DNA of 64,000 nt, taken from the NCBI GenBank assembly GCA_035943635.1, contig DASZBX010000106.1, positions 124,001-188,000 of the forward strand. The letters run 5' to 3'. The stretch is from DASZBX01 sp035943635 (GTDB lineage: Bacteria > Actinomycetota > Actinomycetes > Streptomycetales > Catenulisporaceae). The translations under genes and the position numbers were made by a program. This document shows positions 39,657-47,818 of this stretch, one piece after another (position 1 is the first letter of the stretch; every line of letters begins with the position of its first letter). The notes beneath the pieces are model-generated. The model had not been told where the DNA came from. It saw only the letters and a list, made by a program, of their open reading frames with translations, and made no database searches.

Positions 39657-41765
39657 ATGACCATGATGCGCAACTACCGGGTGACCGGGCCGGTCGACGT
39701 CCCGCCCACGACGGCCGCGGCGATGCTCACACCGATGATCAGCCACCGTTCCGAAGAGTTCCGCGCGCTCTACGCCGACCTGATGATCCGCCTGCGCCCG
39801 CTCTTCGGCACCCGCGGCGCCGTGGTCGCGCTCGGCTGCTCGGGCACCGGCGGGATGGAGGCGGCCGTGGGCTCGGTCCTGCGGGCCGGCGAACGCGTCC
39901 TGGTGGTCGAGATCGGCCACTTCGGCGAACGGTTCGCGCAGATCGCGCAGCACCACGGCCTCGAGGCCGACGTGCTCAGCGCCCCCTGGGGTTCGGTCGT
40001 GCCGGCCGAGGACCTGCGCGCGAAGCTGTCGGCCGCCCCCTACGACGCCGTGTTCCTGACCCACAGCGAAACCTCCACCGGAGTACTCTCCCCGCTGCGC
40101 GCCTGGGCCGAGGCGATCCGCGCGGAAAGCGACTGCCTGATCATCGCCGACGTCGTCAGCAGCCTCGGCGCGACCGAGATCGACCTCGACGGACTCGGCC
40201 TGGACGTCGCCGTCGGCGTGACCCAGAAAGCCCTGGCCTGCCCGCCCGGCCTCGCCCTGGTCGCCCTCTCGGACCGGGCCCTGCACCACGCCCGCCGCCC
40301 GGGCACGAACGCCTACTACCTGGACCTGGCCGCCGCCGCCGACCACGCACAGCAGGGCACGACGACCTACACCCCGCCGGTCTCGATCCTCTACGCGCTC
40401 GACGCCGCCCTCGCCGCGATCGAAACCGAAGGACTCGACCACGTCTGGCGGCGCCACCAGGCCACCGCGCTGCGCTGCCGCGAAGCCGTCCGCGCCCAGG
40501 GACTGACCGTGCTGCCCGACGAGGAGAACTGCTCGCCGACCGTCACCGCACTGAGCCTCCCGGACGGCGCCGCCGCGAGCATCCGCTCCCTCCTGGCCGA
40601 ACGCTTCGACACCTGGGTCTCCTCCGGCCGCGGCGCGTGGAAGGACACCGTGCTGCGGATCGGCCACATGGGACCGGTCGACCCCCTGGACGTCGAAGCG
40701 TGCGCCGCGGCCATCGGCGCGTGCGTCCGCGAGCACGCCGCCGCCCGCGACAACGCCGAGCCGACCGTCACCGTCCTGGACCGGGCCGACGACCTCGGCG
40801 AGGACTGGGACCGGCTCGCCGCCGACCTGGACGCCCCGATCTTCCACACCCGCGCCTTCCTGCGGGCCTACGAACACAACCCGGTCCAGAACATCAGCGA
40901 ACCGCGCTACCTCGAGGTACGCGCCACCTCCGGCGCACTGCTCGCCGCCGTCCCCACCTACCTGCAAGGAGACCCGCTCGGGCTGCTCGGACTGGCCGAG
41001 GGCGAGCAGGCCCTGCTCTCCCCGATGTGGCACGCCCCCGACTCCCGGCTGCTGACCCGGGACGAACGGGCCCTGGACGCCGTGGTCGCGGCGTTCGGGG
41101 CGCGGGCCGAGGAGCTGTCCGTCGCGCAGTGGGGGTTCGTGAACCTCACCGCGGACCTGCCGATCGTCAAGGCCCTGGAACGGCGCGGCTTCGAGCGGCG
41201 CCAACTCGTCCCGCGCTGGGCGCTGACCAGGCAGGCGGCGCCCGACGGCGAGGCGTACCTGGGCGCCATGCGCAAGTCCGTGCACCGCGACTACGCCCGC
41301 CAGCTGCGCAGATACCACGAATCCGCGAGCGCCCACGTGCACGGCGCCGACTATCCGGAACTGTTGCGCCTGCTCGAACTGATCGCGGCCAGCGCGGCGC
41401 GCACCGGTTCGCCCAAGTACTACCGGCCCGAGCCGTTCGCCCGGTTCCTGCGCGAGATGGGACCGGCCGTGCGGCTGGTCGAGATCCGCGGCAACGTCGG
41501 CGAGACCCTGGCCGTCGCCGTGTGCTTCCTGGAACGCGACCGCCTGCAGGCCTGGGCCGGCGGGTACGTCCGCGGCCGCCCGGACCTCGCCTTCAGCCCC
41601 TACTACGCCTTGTGGTGGGAGATCTGCGGCCTGATGTGGTCCGGCAGCGTGCAGCGGATCGAGTGCGGCCGGCTCAACGAGACCTTCAAGGAGAAGATGC
41701 TGCTCACCGCGCAACCCCTGGTCGCCCTGATGGGCCCGGACCCCCGACGAACACCAGAGCACTGA
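39657..41765 (+). CDS. Bifunctional class V aminotransferase / GNAT-FemAB-like ligase
   Basis: A 702-residue two-domain protein. Residues 1-362 are a class V transaminase of the alanine/serine-glyoxylate type: ALGCSGTGGMEAAVGSVL, THSETSTGVLSPL, the PLP Lys in GVTQKALACPPGLALVALSD and RIGHMGPVDPLDVEACA. Residues 370-695 form a tandem GNAT fold of the FemAB/BioF2-like acetyltransferase kind: FHTRAFLRAYEHNPVQNISE, RKSVHRDYARQLRRYHESAS, SPYYALWWEICGLMW. The fusion implies that the amine made by the first half is acylated by the second, with acyl-CoA or aminoacyl-tRNA as donor. A PLP-GNAT fusion is known in dehydrophos synthesis (DhpH), but with a different PLP class. Confidence 0.85.
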   Translation: MTMMRNYRVTGPVDVPPTTAAAMLTPMISHRSEEFRALYADLMIRLRPLFGTRGAVVALGCSGTGGMEAAVGSVLRAGERVLVVEIGHFGERFAQIAQHHGLEADVLSAPWGSVVPAEDLRAKLSAAPYDAVFLTHSETSTGVLSPLRAWAEAIRAESDCLIIADVVSSLGATEIDLDGLGLDVAVGVTQKALACPPGLALVALSDRALHHARRPGTNAYYLDLAAAADHAQQGTTTYTPPVSILYALDAALAAIETEGLDHVWRRHQATALRCREAVRAQGLTVLPDEENCSPTVTALSLPDGAAASIRSLLAERFDTWVSSGRGAWKDTVLRIGHMGPVDPLDVEACAAAIGACVREHAAARDNAEPTVTVLDRADDLGEDWDRLAADLDAPIFHTRAFLRAYEHNPVQNISEPRYLEVRATSGALLAAVPTYLQGDPLGLLGLAEGEQALLSPMWHAPDSRLLTRDERALDAVVAAFGARAEELSVAQWGFVNLTADLPIVKALERRGFERRQLVPRWALTRQAAPDGEAYLGAMRKSVHRDYARQLRRYHESASAHVHGADYPELLRLLELIAASAARTGSPKYYRPEPFARFLREMGPAVRLVEIRGNVGETLAVAVCFLERDRLQAWAGGYVRGRPDLAFSPYYALWWEICGLMWSGSVQRIECGRLNETFKEKMLLTAQPLVALMGPDPRRTPEH

Positions 41766-41781
41766 AGAAAGGTTCACCCTG

Positions 41782-42426
41782 ATGGCGGAGCAGACCCTCG
41801 TCGGCAGCCAGCTCGGCTACTACTGCGCACGCGCCCCGGAGTACGACGCGACGTTCGTGCCCTACATGGATCCCGGCCTGCCCGCCGCCCTCGCGCGGCT
41901 GCGCAGCGGGAGCGTGCGCGGCGACGTCCTGGAACTGGCCAGCGGCACCGGCTACTGGACCCGCCACCTGGCCGAGGTCGCGACCACCCTGACCTGCCTG
42001 GACGGCTCCGAGGAGATGATCGCGCAGGCGCAGGCGCACCACCTGCCCGGCGTCGAGTTCCGCCGCCAGGACCTGTTCGACTGGACCCCGGACCGGCAGT
42101 GGGACGCGGTCTTCTTCGCGCACTGGCTCGCGCACGTGCCGGACGAGCTGTTCGACGGCTTCTGGGCCGCGGTGCGCCAGGCGGTGCGCCCCGGCGGCGT
42201 GGTCGAGTTCGTCGACGTCACCCCGCAGGCCAAGGACCTCGAACAGCTCGACCAGGCCGAACCCGAGGTCGCCGTGCGGCGCACCCTGCAGGACGGGCGC
42301 ACCTTCCGCATCGTCAAGATCTTCCGCGCGCCGCAGGAGCTCGACCGCCGGCTCAGTGCCCTCGGCTGGACCTGCGACATCCGCGAGATCCACCCGGGCT
42401 TCCTGTACGCCACCTGCCGGCCCTGA
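41782..42426 (+). CDS. Class I SAM-dependent methyltransferase
   Basis: A 214-residue Rossmann methyltransferase. Motif I is VLELASGTGYWTRHLA; motif II is LTCLDGSEEMIAQAQ; DAVFFAHWLAHVPDEL and VRPGGVVEFVDVTP follow. It has no membrane segment. It methylates an O-, N- or C-position of the operon product or intermediate; the acceptor cannot be predicted. GAAAGG precedes the ATG at a normal distance, and it lies 16 bases after the fusion gene. Confidence 0.88.
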   Translation: MAEQTLVGSQLGYYCARAPEYDATFVPYMDPGLPAALARLRSGSVRGDVLELASGTGYWTRHLAEVATTLTCLDGSEEMIAQAQAHHLPGVEFRRQDLFDWTPDRQWDAVFFAHWLAHVPDELFDGFWAAVRQAVRPGGVVEFVDVTPQAKDLEQLDQAEPEVAVRRTLQDGRTFRIVKIFRAPQELDRRLSALGWTCDIREIHPGFLYATCRP

Positions 42427-42443
42427 CTGAAAGGCATCCTCTC

Positions 42444-43136
42444 GTGAAAGGCTCGCTGAGCATCAACCAGCCGGGCGTCCGCAAGGCGGTCAACGGCTAC
42501 TTCCTGCGGCACGCCGGCGGACGCAGCCGCTTCCGGATCATGTCCCCCTACGCGCTGTTCCCCGAGGCCCGCAAACTCGACGCGCAGTTCGACCAGATCA
42601 AAGCCGAAGTGGTCAAGCTCGTGTCCACCCGCGCCGTGCGCCCCTACGGCGACATCGACCCGCTGCGGGCAGCCGAGGTCTCCACCGACTGGCGGCTCTA
42701 CTACGCCTACATGCTCGGCAAGACCAACCCGCACGCGTACGCGGACTGCCCCACCTTCGTCGACTTCGCCGAACGCACCCCCGCGGTGGTCAACGCGATC
42801 ATCGCGGTCCTGGAGCCCGGGGTCACCCTCAAGGCGCACGAGGGCCCGTACGCCGGGATCCTGCGCTACCACCTGCCGCTGACCGTGCCGGAGAACAACC
42901 CGCCGCGGCTGCGGGTGGAGAAGGAGATGTACACCTGGAAGGAAGGCGAGCCGATCCTGATCGACGACACCTTCGAACACGAGGTGTACAACGACAGCGA
43001 CGGCCAGCGGGTGATGCTGATCGTCGACATCCGACGGCCCATGGCCCCGCTGCCCGACGCGGTCAACCGGCTCAGCCTGCGCGCCAAGCGCAAGTGGTCC
43101 GACCAGTTCATCGCGCAGTCCAACGGAGACATCTGA
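42444..43136 (+). CDS. Aspartyl/asparaginyl beta-hydroxylase-like oxygenase
   Basis: A 230-residue Fe(II)/2-oxoglutarate oxygenase of the Asp/Asn beta-hydroxylase (PF05118-type) group. It shows KAHEGPYAGILRYHLPLTVP with the first metal His and an oxoglutarate-binding Arg, and DDTFEHEVYN with the distal His, the usual two-His facial pair without a carboxylate. The C-terminal RRPMAPLPDAVNR matches the family tail. It is the second oxygenase of the operon. The GTG at 42444 has GAAAGG 9 bases upstream. Confidence 0.85.
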   Translation: MKGSLSINQPGVRKAVNGYFLRHAGGRSRFRIMSPYALFPEARKLDAQFDQIKAEVVKLVSTRAVRPYGDIDPLRAAEVSTDWRLYYAYMLGKTNPHAYADCPTFVDFAERTPAVVNAIIAVLEPGVTLKAHEGPYAGILRYHLPLTVPENNPPRLRVEKEMYTWKEGEPILIDDTFEHEVYNDSDGQRVMLIVDIRRPMAPLPDAVNRLSLRAKRKWSDQFIAQSNGDI

Positions 43137-43165
43137 CCCCGCACGGGAAGCACAGGTTCCGCAAC

Positions 43166-44452
43166 GTGTTCGCTACGAACGTCCTGAACTCGGTCGACGA
43201 GGTGCCCGCGGCCGACTGGGAGCGACTGACCCGCCGGTCGGACATCGACTCGTCCCGGGGTTTCCTGCGGTTCCGCGAGTACCTGGAACCGGGGCGCGAC
43301 CTCCTGCTGACCGCGAGCGCCGAGGGTGAACTCGCCGCCGCGCTGCGGGCCGTGATCGCCGTGCCGGGCAGCGGTTTCACCAGCGACCCCTGGAAGTTCC
43401 TGGGCAGTACCGCGGTGCTGCGCGCCGAGCCGGGGCAGGACGAGGCCGAGCTGAAGGCGCTGCACGAGACCCACGCCGGCCTGATCCGGGGCGGGGATGG
43501 CGAGGACGGCCCGCTCTGGCAGACGCTCACCCGCCGGTTCGGGCCGTGCTTCGTCGTGCGCGAGTTCGACCGCAGCGAGCTGTGGTACGCCCCCGAACTC
43601 GACCCGGCCGCCCGGGCCCGCGCGACCGAGACGCTGATCGCCGCCGCCCAGCGGGTCGCGATCGCCCAGGGGGCCGGGACCGTCGCCTTCCCCTATGTCC
43701 CCGTGTCCGATCCGTTGCTGCGCGAGGCCCTGACGGCGGCCGGGTTCCAGCACGGCACCCTGACCGGGGCCTGCACCATCGACACGCGCGGCTGCGCCGA
43801 CTACGCGGACTTCCTCAGCCGCCTGCCGAGCCGTCGGCGACGCATGTTCCGGCTCGAGGAACAGCGGTTGGCCGACGCCCCGGACCTGGACCAGGGCGCG
43901 GTCGACCTCGGGGCGAACGCGGACCGGATCGCCCAGCTCGAAGTCAATACCCTGCTGAAGTACGGCGGCGTCGCGGACCGTGACGCGATCTACGAGGCCC
44001 GGATCAAGCTCGCCGAGGAACTGCCGGAGGCGGTGCGGATCGCGGCGGTCAGGCGCGGCGGGGAGCTGATCGCGTCCGCGATGCATCTGGTGGGCCGGCA
44101 GAGCGTGGTGGCCATGACCTACGGCGCCGACTACGGGATCGAGGACCGCAGCTCGGCGTATTCGTGGGCGATCGTGTACTTCCCGGTCCGGCTCGCCGTC
44201 GAGGCGAAACTCGACGGGGTCCGGATGGGTTTCGAAGGATTCCGGGCCAAGACCGTCCGCGGCGCGCTGGTCGAGCCGCGCGAGATGTGGCTGTGGACGC
44301 CGGATCCGGCCGGGCGGGCTGAGCTCGGCGAACTGCTGGGCCTGGTCGGCGCGCGCAACGACGCGTACCTGAGTCAGTATCCGCAGGTAGCCCGGGAATC
44401 GCAGGCAGCTCAGGTATCTCAGGCTTCGCGCTCAACCGGAGCGCAGCGGTGA
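43166..44452 (+). CDS. GNAT/FemAB-like acyltransferase (second ligase candidate)
   Basis: A 428-residue tandem GNAT-fold protein of the FemAB/BioF2-like kind. Typical are GFLRFREYLEPGRDLLLTAS, FLSRLPSRRRRMFRLEEQRL, LIASAMHLVGRQSVVAMTYG and the end block RMGFEGFRAKTVRGALVEPR. The family transfers acyl or aminoacyl groups to amines. It is the second such domain in the operon, so the product may receive two acyl or aminoacyl units. The C-terminal 25 residues are a Gln/Ala/Ser repeat (QAAQVSQAS). The start is taken as GTG 43166 and is not certain. It overlaps the next gene by GTGA. Confidence 0.78.
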   Translation: MFATNVLNSVDEVPAADWERLTRRSDIDSSRGFLRFREYLEPGRDLLLTASAEGELAAALRAVIAVPGSGFTSDPWKFLGSTAVLRAEPGQDEAELKALHETHAGLIRGGDGEDGPLWQTLTRRFGPCFVVREFDRSELWYAPELDPAARARATETLIAAAQRVAIAQGAGTVAFPYVPVSDPLLREALTAAGFQHGTLTGACTIDTRGCADYADFLSRLPSRRRRMFRLEEQRLADAPDLDQGAVDLGANADRIAQLEVNTLLKYGGVADRDAIYEARIKLAEELPEAVRIAAVRRGGELIASAMHLVGRQSVVAMTYGADYGIEDRSSAYSWAIVYFPVRLAVEAKLDGVRMGFEGFRAKTVRGALVEPREMWLWTPDPAGRAELGELLGLVGARNDAYLSQYPQVARESQAAQVSQASRSTGAQR

Positions 44453-45678
44453 CCGCCGGGTCGACCACCGTGCGGGCCGAGGAGGGCACGGGCCTGACCG
44501 GCCACCGGCTGCTGTTCTTCACCCTCTCCCTCGGCGCCTTCGCCATCGGCACCGACAGCATGATCATCAGTGGTCTGCTCGGCCGGATCGCCACCGGCCT
44601 GCACGTCTCGGCGTCCGCGGCCGGACAGCTGGTCACCGTGTTCGCCGTCGTCTACGCGGTCGCGGCGCCGATCCTGGCCGCGCTCACCGCCCAGATGGAA
44701 CGCAAGACCCTGCTATTGAGCGCGCTCGGCGTGTTCATCGTGGCGAACCTGCTCGGCGCGGCCGCGCCGTCGTACCCCACCCTGATGGCCGCGCGGGTCC
44801 TGGCCGCACTCGGAGCCGGCCTCTACCTGCCCAACGCGATGGCCGTCACCGTGTCGATCAGCCCGAAGGAACAACGCGGCCGGGCGATCGCGATCATCGC
44901 CGGCGGCATGTCGGCCGCGGCCGCGCTCGGCGTCCCGGCCGGCACGCTGATCGGCGCGCTCGACAGCTGGCGGCTGACCCTGCTCGCCGTCGCCGTGCTC
45001 TCCATCGTCGCCGCCGTCGCCCTGCTCACCGGCCTGCCGCGGGTCGCGCCGTCGGCCGCGCTCACGTTGTCCGAGCGGCTGAAGGCCGGCGCGCACCCGC
45101 AGGTGCTGATCGCGCTGCTGACCAATGCCCTGATGTGCGCGGGGGAGTTCACGCTCTTCATCTACGTCGCGCCGCTGGCGTCCGGGCTCGTCGGCGGCGG
45201 TGCGGTCGGCCTGACCGGGTACCTGCTGCTGTGGGGCGTGACGGCTCTCGTCGGCAGCTTCCTGGGCGGCCGGGCGGCGGACGCGTTCGGCGGTCGGCGC
45301 TCGTATGCCGGCGCCGCGTCCGGGGTGCTGCTGGGTGTCGTCGCGGTGGCGGTCCTCAGCGTGCTGCGTCCCGCGCACGGCGCCGGCGCCGCGGTGGTAC
45401 TCGGGGTGCTGATCGTCGTCATCGGCGTCTCCTCCGGCGTGCTGCCCACCGCGCAGAACCACCGGATATCCGGCATCGAGGGCGCGAACTCGACGGTCGC
45501 GCTCTCCCTCAACGGCTCCTCGTCCTACCTCGGCCTGGCGGTCGCCGGCGCCGCCGGGGGAGCCGCGCTCGCCGCGGGTTCGCTCGACGCGCTGTGCTGG
45601 ACGGCGGTAGGCTTCACTACCCTCGCGCTGCTCGTCCTCGGGCTCGCCGCACCACGAAAGGCCACCCCGGCATCATGA
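44449..45678 (+). CDS. MFS exporter (DHA1/AraJ-like)
   Basis: A 409-residue transporter with twelve predicted helices. The N-terminal pattern LGAFAIGTDSMIISGLLGRIA and the loop AQMERKTLLLSALGVFI, then VSISPKEQRGRAIAIIAGG, match the drug/metabolite proton antiporters of the CmlA/AraJ group. It likely exports the operon product and gives self-protection. The GTG overlaps the acyltransferase stop (GTGA), and its own stop overlaps the SDR start (ATGA). Confidence 0.9.
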   Translation: MTAGSTTVRAEEGTGLTGHRLLFFTLSLGAFAIGTDSMIISGLLGRIATGLHVSASAAGQLVTVFAVVYAVAAPILAALTAQMERKTLLLSALGVFIVANLLGAAAPSYPTLMAARVLAALGAGLYLPNAMAVTVSISPKEQRGRAIAIIAGGMSAAAALGVPAGTLIGALDSWRLTLLAVAVLSIVAAVALLTGLPRVAPSAALTLSERLKAGAHPQVLIALLTNALMCAGEFTLFIYVAPLASGLVGGGAVGLTGYLLLWGVTALVGSFLGGRAADAFGGRRSYAGAASGVLLGVVAVAVLSVLRPAHGAGAAVVLGVLIVVIGVSSGVLPTAQNHRISGIEGANSTVALSLNGSSSYLGLAVAGAAGGAALAAGSLDALCWTAVGFTTLALLVLGLAAPRKATPAS

Positions 45679-46421
45679 CCCTGACCGAAACCGGCGGCCC
45701 GCGGATCACGGTGGTGACCGGAGGCAGCCGCGGCATCGGCGCAGCCGTGTGCCGCAGGCTCGCCGCCGCCGGGCACGACCTGGTGATCGGGTATCGCCAC
45801 GACCAAGCCGCCGCGGACGAGGTCGCCGCCGACGTGCGCAGCGCCGGGCGCCGGTGCGTGAGCGTGCAGGTCGACACCGCCGACGCCGAATCCGTCGACC
45901 AGTGCTTCGACACCGCCGCCCAGACCCTCGGCCCGATCACCGCCCTGGTCAACAACGCCGGCATCAGCGGCCCCAACGGCCGCCTCGCCGACGCCGACCC
46001 CAAGGGCCTGCACGAGGCGCTGACCGTCAACCTGCTCGGCTACCTCCTGTGCGCCCGCCGCGCGATCCGCGACCTGACCGGCCGCCCGGGCGCCATCGTG
46101 AACATCTCCTCCGCCGCCGCGACCATCGGCAGCCCCGGGCTGTACGTGCACTACGCCGCCGCCAAAGCAGCCGTCGACGCCATGACCGTGGGGTTGTCCA
46201 AGGAACTCGCGGCAGACGGCATCCGCGTCAACTGCGTGGCCCCCGGCACCGTGTGGACCGAGTTCCACCAGGACCCGCAACGCCCGGCCAAAGTCGCCCC
46301 GAACATCCCGATGGGCCGCGCCGGCCATCCTGACGAGATCGCCAACGCCGTCGCCTGGCTGTTGTCGCCGGAGGCCTCGTATACGACCGGAGCGGTATTG
46401 CGGGTTGCCGGAGGGCTGTGA
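45675..46421 (+). CDS. SDR-family oxidoreductase
   Basis: A 248-residue classical short-chain dehydrogenase. The cofactor motif is TGGSRGIGAAV, then NNAGISG, the catalytic Ser in NISSAAATIGSPG, and Y-x-x-x-K in YVHYAAAKAAVDA. The C-terminus GGL is typical. A FabG-like reduction of a keto group on the pathway intermediate is likely. It is the last gene of the operon and is followed by a small hairpin. Confidence 0.9.
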   Translation: MTLTETGGPRITVVTGGSRGIGAAVCRRLAAAGHDLVIGYRHDQAAADEVAADVRSAGRRCVSVQVDTADAESVDQCFDTAAQTLGPITALVNNAGISGPNGRLADADPKGLHEALTVNLLGYLLCARRAIRDLTGRPGAIVNISSAAATIGSPGLYVHYAAAKAAVDAMTVGLSKELAADGIRVNCVAPGTVWTEFHQDPQRPAKVAPNIPMGRAGHPDEIANAVAWLLSPEASYTTGAVLRVAGGL

Positions 46422-46433
46422 TTGACATGAAGA

Positions 46434-46450
46434 ACCGCCGATGCGGCGGT
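46434..46450 (+). terminator. Short hairpin after the biosynthetic operon
   Basis: ACCGCCG and CGGCGGT (46434-46440 with 46444-46450) form a 7-bp stem 12 bases after the SDR stop. No T-run; the remaining gap to 46617 shows nothing else. Confidence 0.4.
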
Positions 46451-46617
46451 GACTTCGAGGGCGGCGCAGCGCTTGCCGGGCCACCCGTCGCCCTGATGTC
46501 AGACCCGCTTCTCGCCCGACTGGACGAGGTCGAAGTAACGCCGGTACAGGTTCATCTCCCGGGCGCGGATCGTGACGGCGGCGGGCGGATGGCCTTCCCC
46601 TGCGGTCTCGTCCAGCA

Positions 46618-47262
46618 TCAAACCGCCGCCAGATGGAACGTATCCACAAACCGCCCCAGCAGACCGCCCGGCCCGCGCAGTATCTCCACGGCCCCGGTCG
46701 CGATCGCCCGCTCCGGGGCCAGTTCGCCGGAGATCAGCCTACGGATATCCGGACCGGTGGCGAAGGCCAGGTCCACCGGCCCGTCCCCGCGGGTCACCTC
46801 CAGCGCAGCACCGTCGACCCGGATGAGCAGCTCGGCAAGGCCGAACCGCGCCCCGTACGCCGTCGTGGGCAACGACGCGGCGACCTGCGGCCGAAAAGCA
46901 GTGCGCAGGGCCATGGTCATCGCGTCGGGCGTGATGATCTGCTCCTCGCGCGGGTCGCCCATCGCCTTGAAACCCCACGCGCCCAGGGCGAGCACGACCG
47001 GTTCGAGCTCGCGGCCGTACGCGGTCAGTTCGTAGACGATGACGCGCGAGTGCGGCGCCCGGCGGATGATGCCGGCCGCCTGCATCTCCTTGAGCCGCGC
47101 GGCCAGGATGTTGCTCGGGATCCGGGGCAGCCCGGCGGCCAGTTCGCCGTAACGGCGCGGCCCGACCAGCAGGTCGCGCACGATGAGCAGGGCCCAGCGC
47201 TCGCCGACGAGCTCCAGGGCCTGCGCGATCGCGTCGTACTGTCCGTACTCGCGGGCGGCCAT
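46618..47262 (-). CDS. HxlR family regulator with C-terminal SCP2-like domain
   Basis: A 214-residue regulator. Residues 1-105 are an HxlR winged helix: ALELVGERWALLIVRDLLVG, then RRYGELAAGLPRIPSNILAA. Residues 120-214 resemble an SCP2 sterol-carrier-like domain (LLIRVDGAALEVTRGDGPVD, RRLISGELAPERAIATGAVE), a common actinobacterial combination that may sense a lipid-like ligand. It lies downstream of a VOC gene (6 bases), so both probably answer to the palindrome upstream of the VOC gene. Confidence 0.88.
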   Translation of the reverse strand: MAAREYGQYDAIAQALELVGERWALLIVRDLLVGPRRYGELAAGLPRIPSNILAARLKEMQAAGIIRRAPHSRVIVYELTAYGRELEPVVLALGAWGFKAMGDPREEQIITPDAMTMALRTAFRPQVAASLPTTAYGARFGLAELLIRVDGAALEVTRGDGPVDLAFATGPDIRRLISGELAPERAIATGAVEILRGPGGLLGRFVDTFHLAAV

Positions 47263-47267
47263 CGGGC

Positions 47268-47705
47268 TCAGGCCTGCTGCTGGTTCAGGTAGGCGTCGGG
47301 GCCCTGCTGGGCGGCGGCCGGGTCCATGTGGCCGAACTCCAGGATGTTGCCGTCCGGGTCGTTGAGCTGGCGCTGGTACATGAAGCCGTAGTCGGTGGCC
47401 GGGCGCGGCTCCCGGCCGCCGGCGGCCAGGCCGGCGGCGACGACCCTGTCCACCTCCTCCCGGCTGTCGAAGAAGATCCCGGTCGACACCGACGGGTTCA
47501 CCGCCGGGTCGCCGATCGGCAGCTCGGTGAAGGTCTGGAAGTACTCGCGGGTCAGCAGCATGAACGCGTTGTGGTCCTCCTCCACGAGGACGCAGGCGGC
47601 GTTGTGGTCGGTGAAGAGCGGGTTGAGGGTGAACCCGAGCGCGGAGTAGAACGCCTTCGCGCGGTCCAGATCGGTCACCGGCAGGCTGACGAACATCATG
47701 GGCAT
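47268..47705 (-). CDS. VOC (glyoxalase/bleomycin-resistance-like) protein
   Basis: A 145-residue vicinal oxygen chelate protein. It begins MMFVSLPVTDLDRAKAFYSA, has FTDHNAACVLVEEDHNAFML in the middle and DPDGNILEFGHMDP at the C-terminal metal-binding Glu. The start at 47705 is preceded by GAAAGGCG. Function in the family ranges from glyoxalase to resistance proteins. Its pairing with an HxlR regulator suggests a role in aldehyde or electrophile stress. Confidence 0.88.
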   Translation of the reverse strand: MPMMFVSLPVTDLDRAKAFYSALGFTLNPLFTDHNAACVLVEEDHNAFMLLTREYFQTFTELPIGDPAVNPSVSTGIFFDSREEVDRVVAAGLAAGGREPRPATDYGFMYQRQLNDPDGNILEFGHMDPAAAQQGPDAYLNQQQA

Positions 47706-47758
47706 GGCGGGTACGCCTTTCGAAGCGGGGGGAGGGGTGATCGGGGTACGGCCCCAAC

Positions 47759-47775
47759 ACTTGCAAAAAACAAGT
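47759..47775. promoter_or_regulatory. Candidate HxlR operator
   Basis: ACTTG-CAAAAAA-CAAGT, an inverted repeat with 5-bp arms and an A-rich centre, lies 54 bases upstream of the VOC start in otherwise very GC-rich DNA. It fits an HxlR autoregulatory operator for the VOC-HxlR unit. Confidence 0.65.
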
Positions 47776-47818
47776 AGAAGGTCAAGACCCCCTCCGCGCG
47801 ACTTCACCCACCCACCAG

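Noticed and set aside
35369..46421. Phosphonate cluster resembling dehydrophos
   Set aside because: The PLP-GNAT fusion, oxygenase and methyltransferase recall it, but no PEP mutase or phosphonopyruvate decarboxylase is present in the window.
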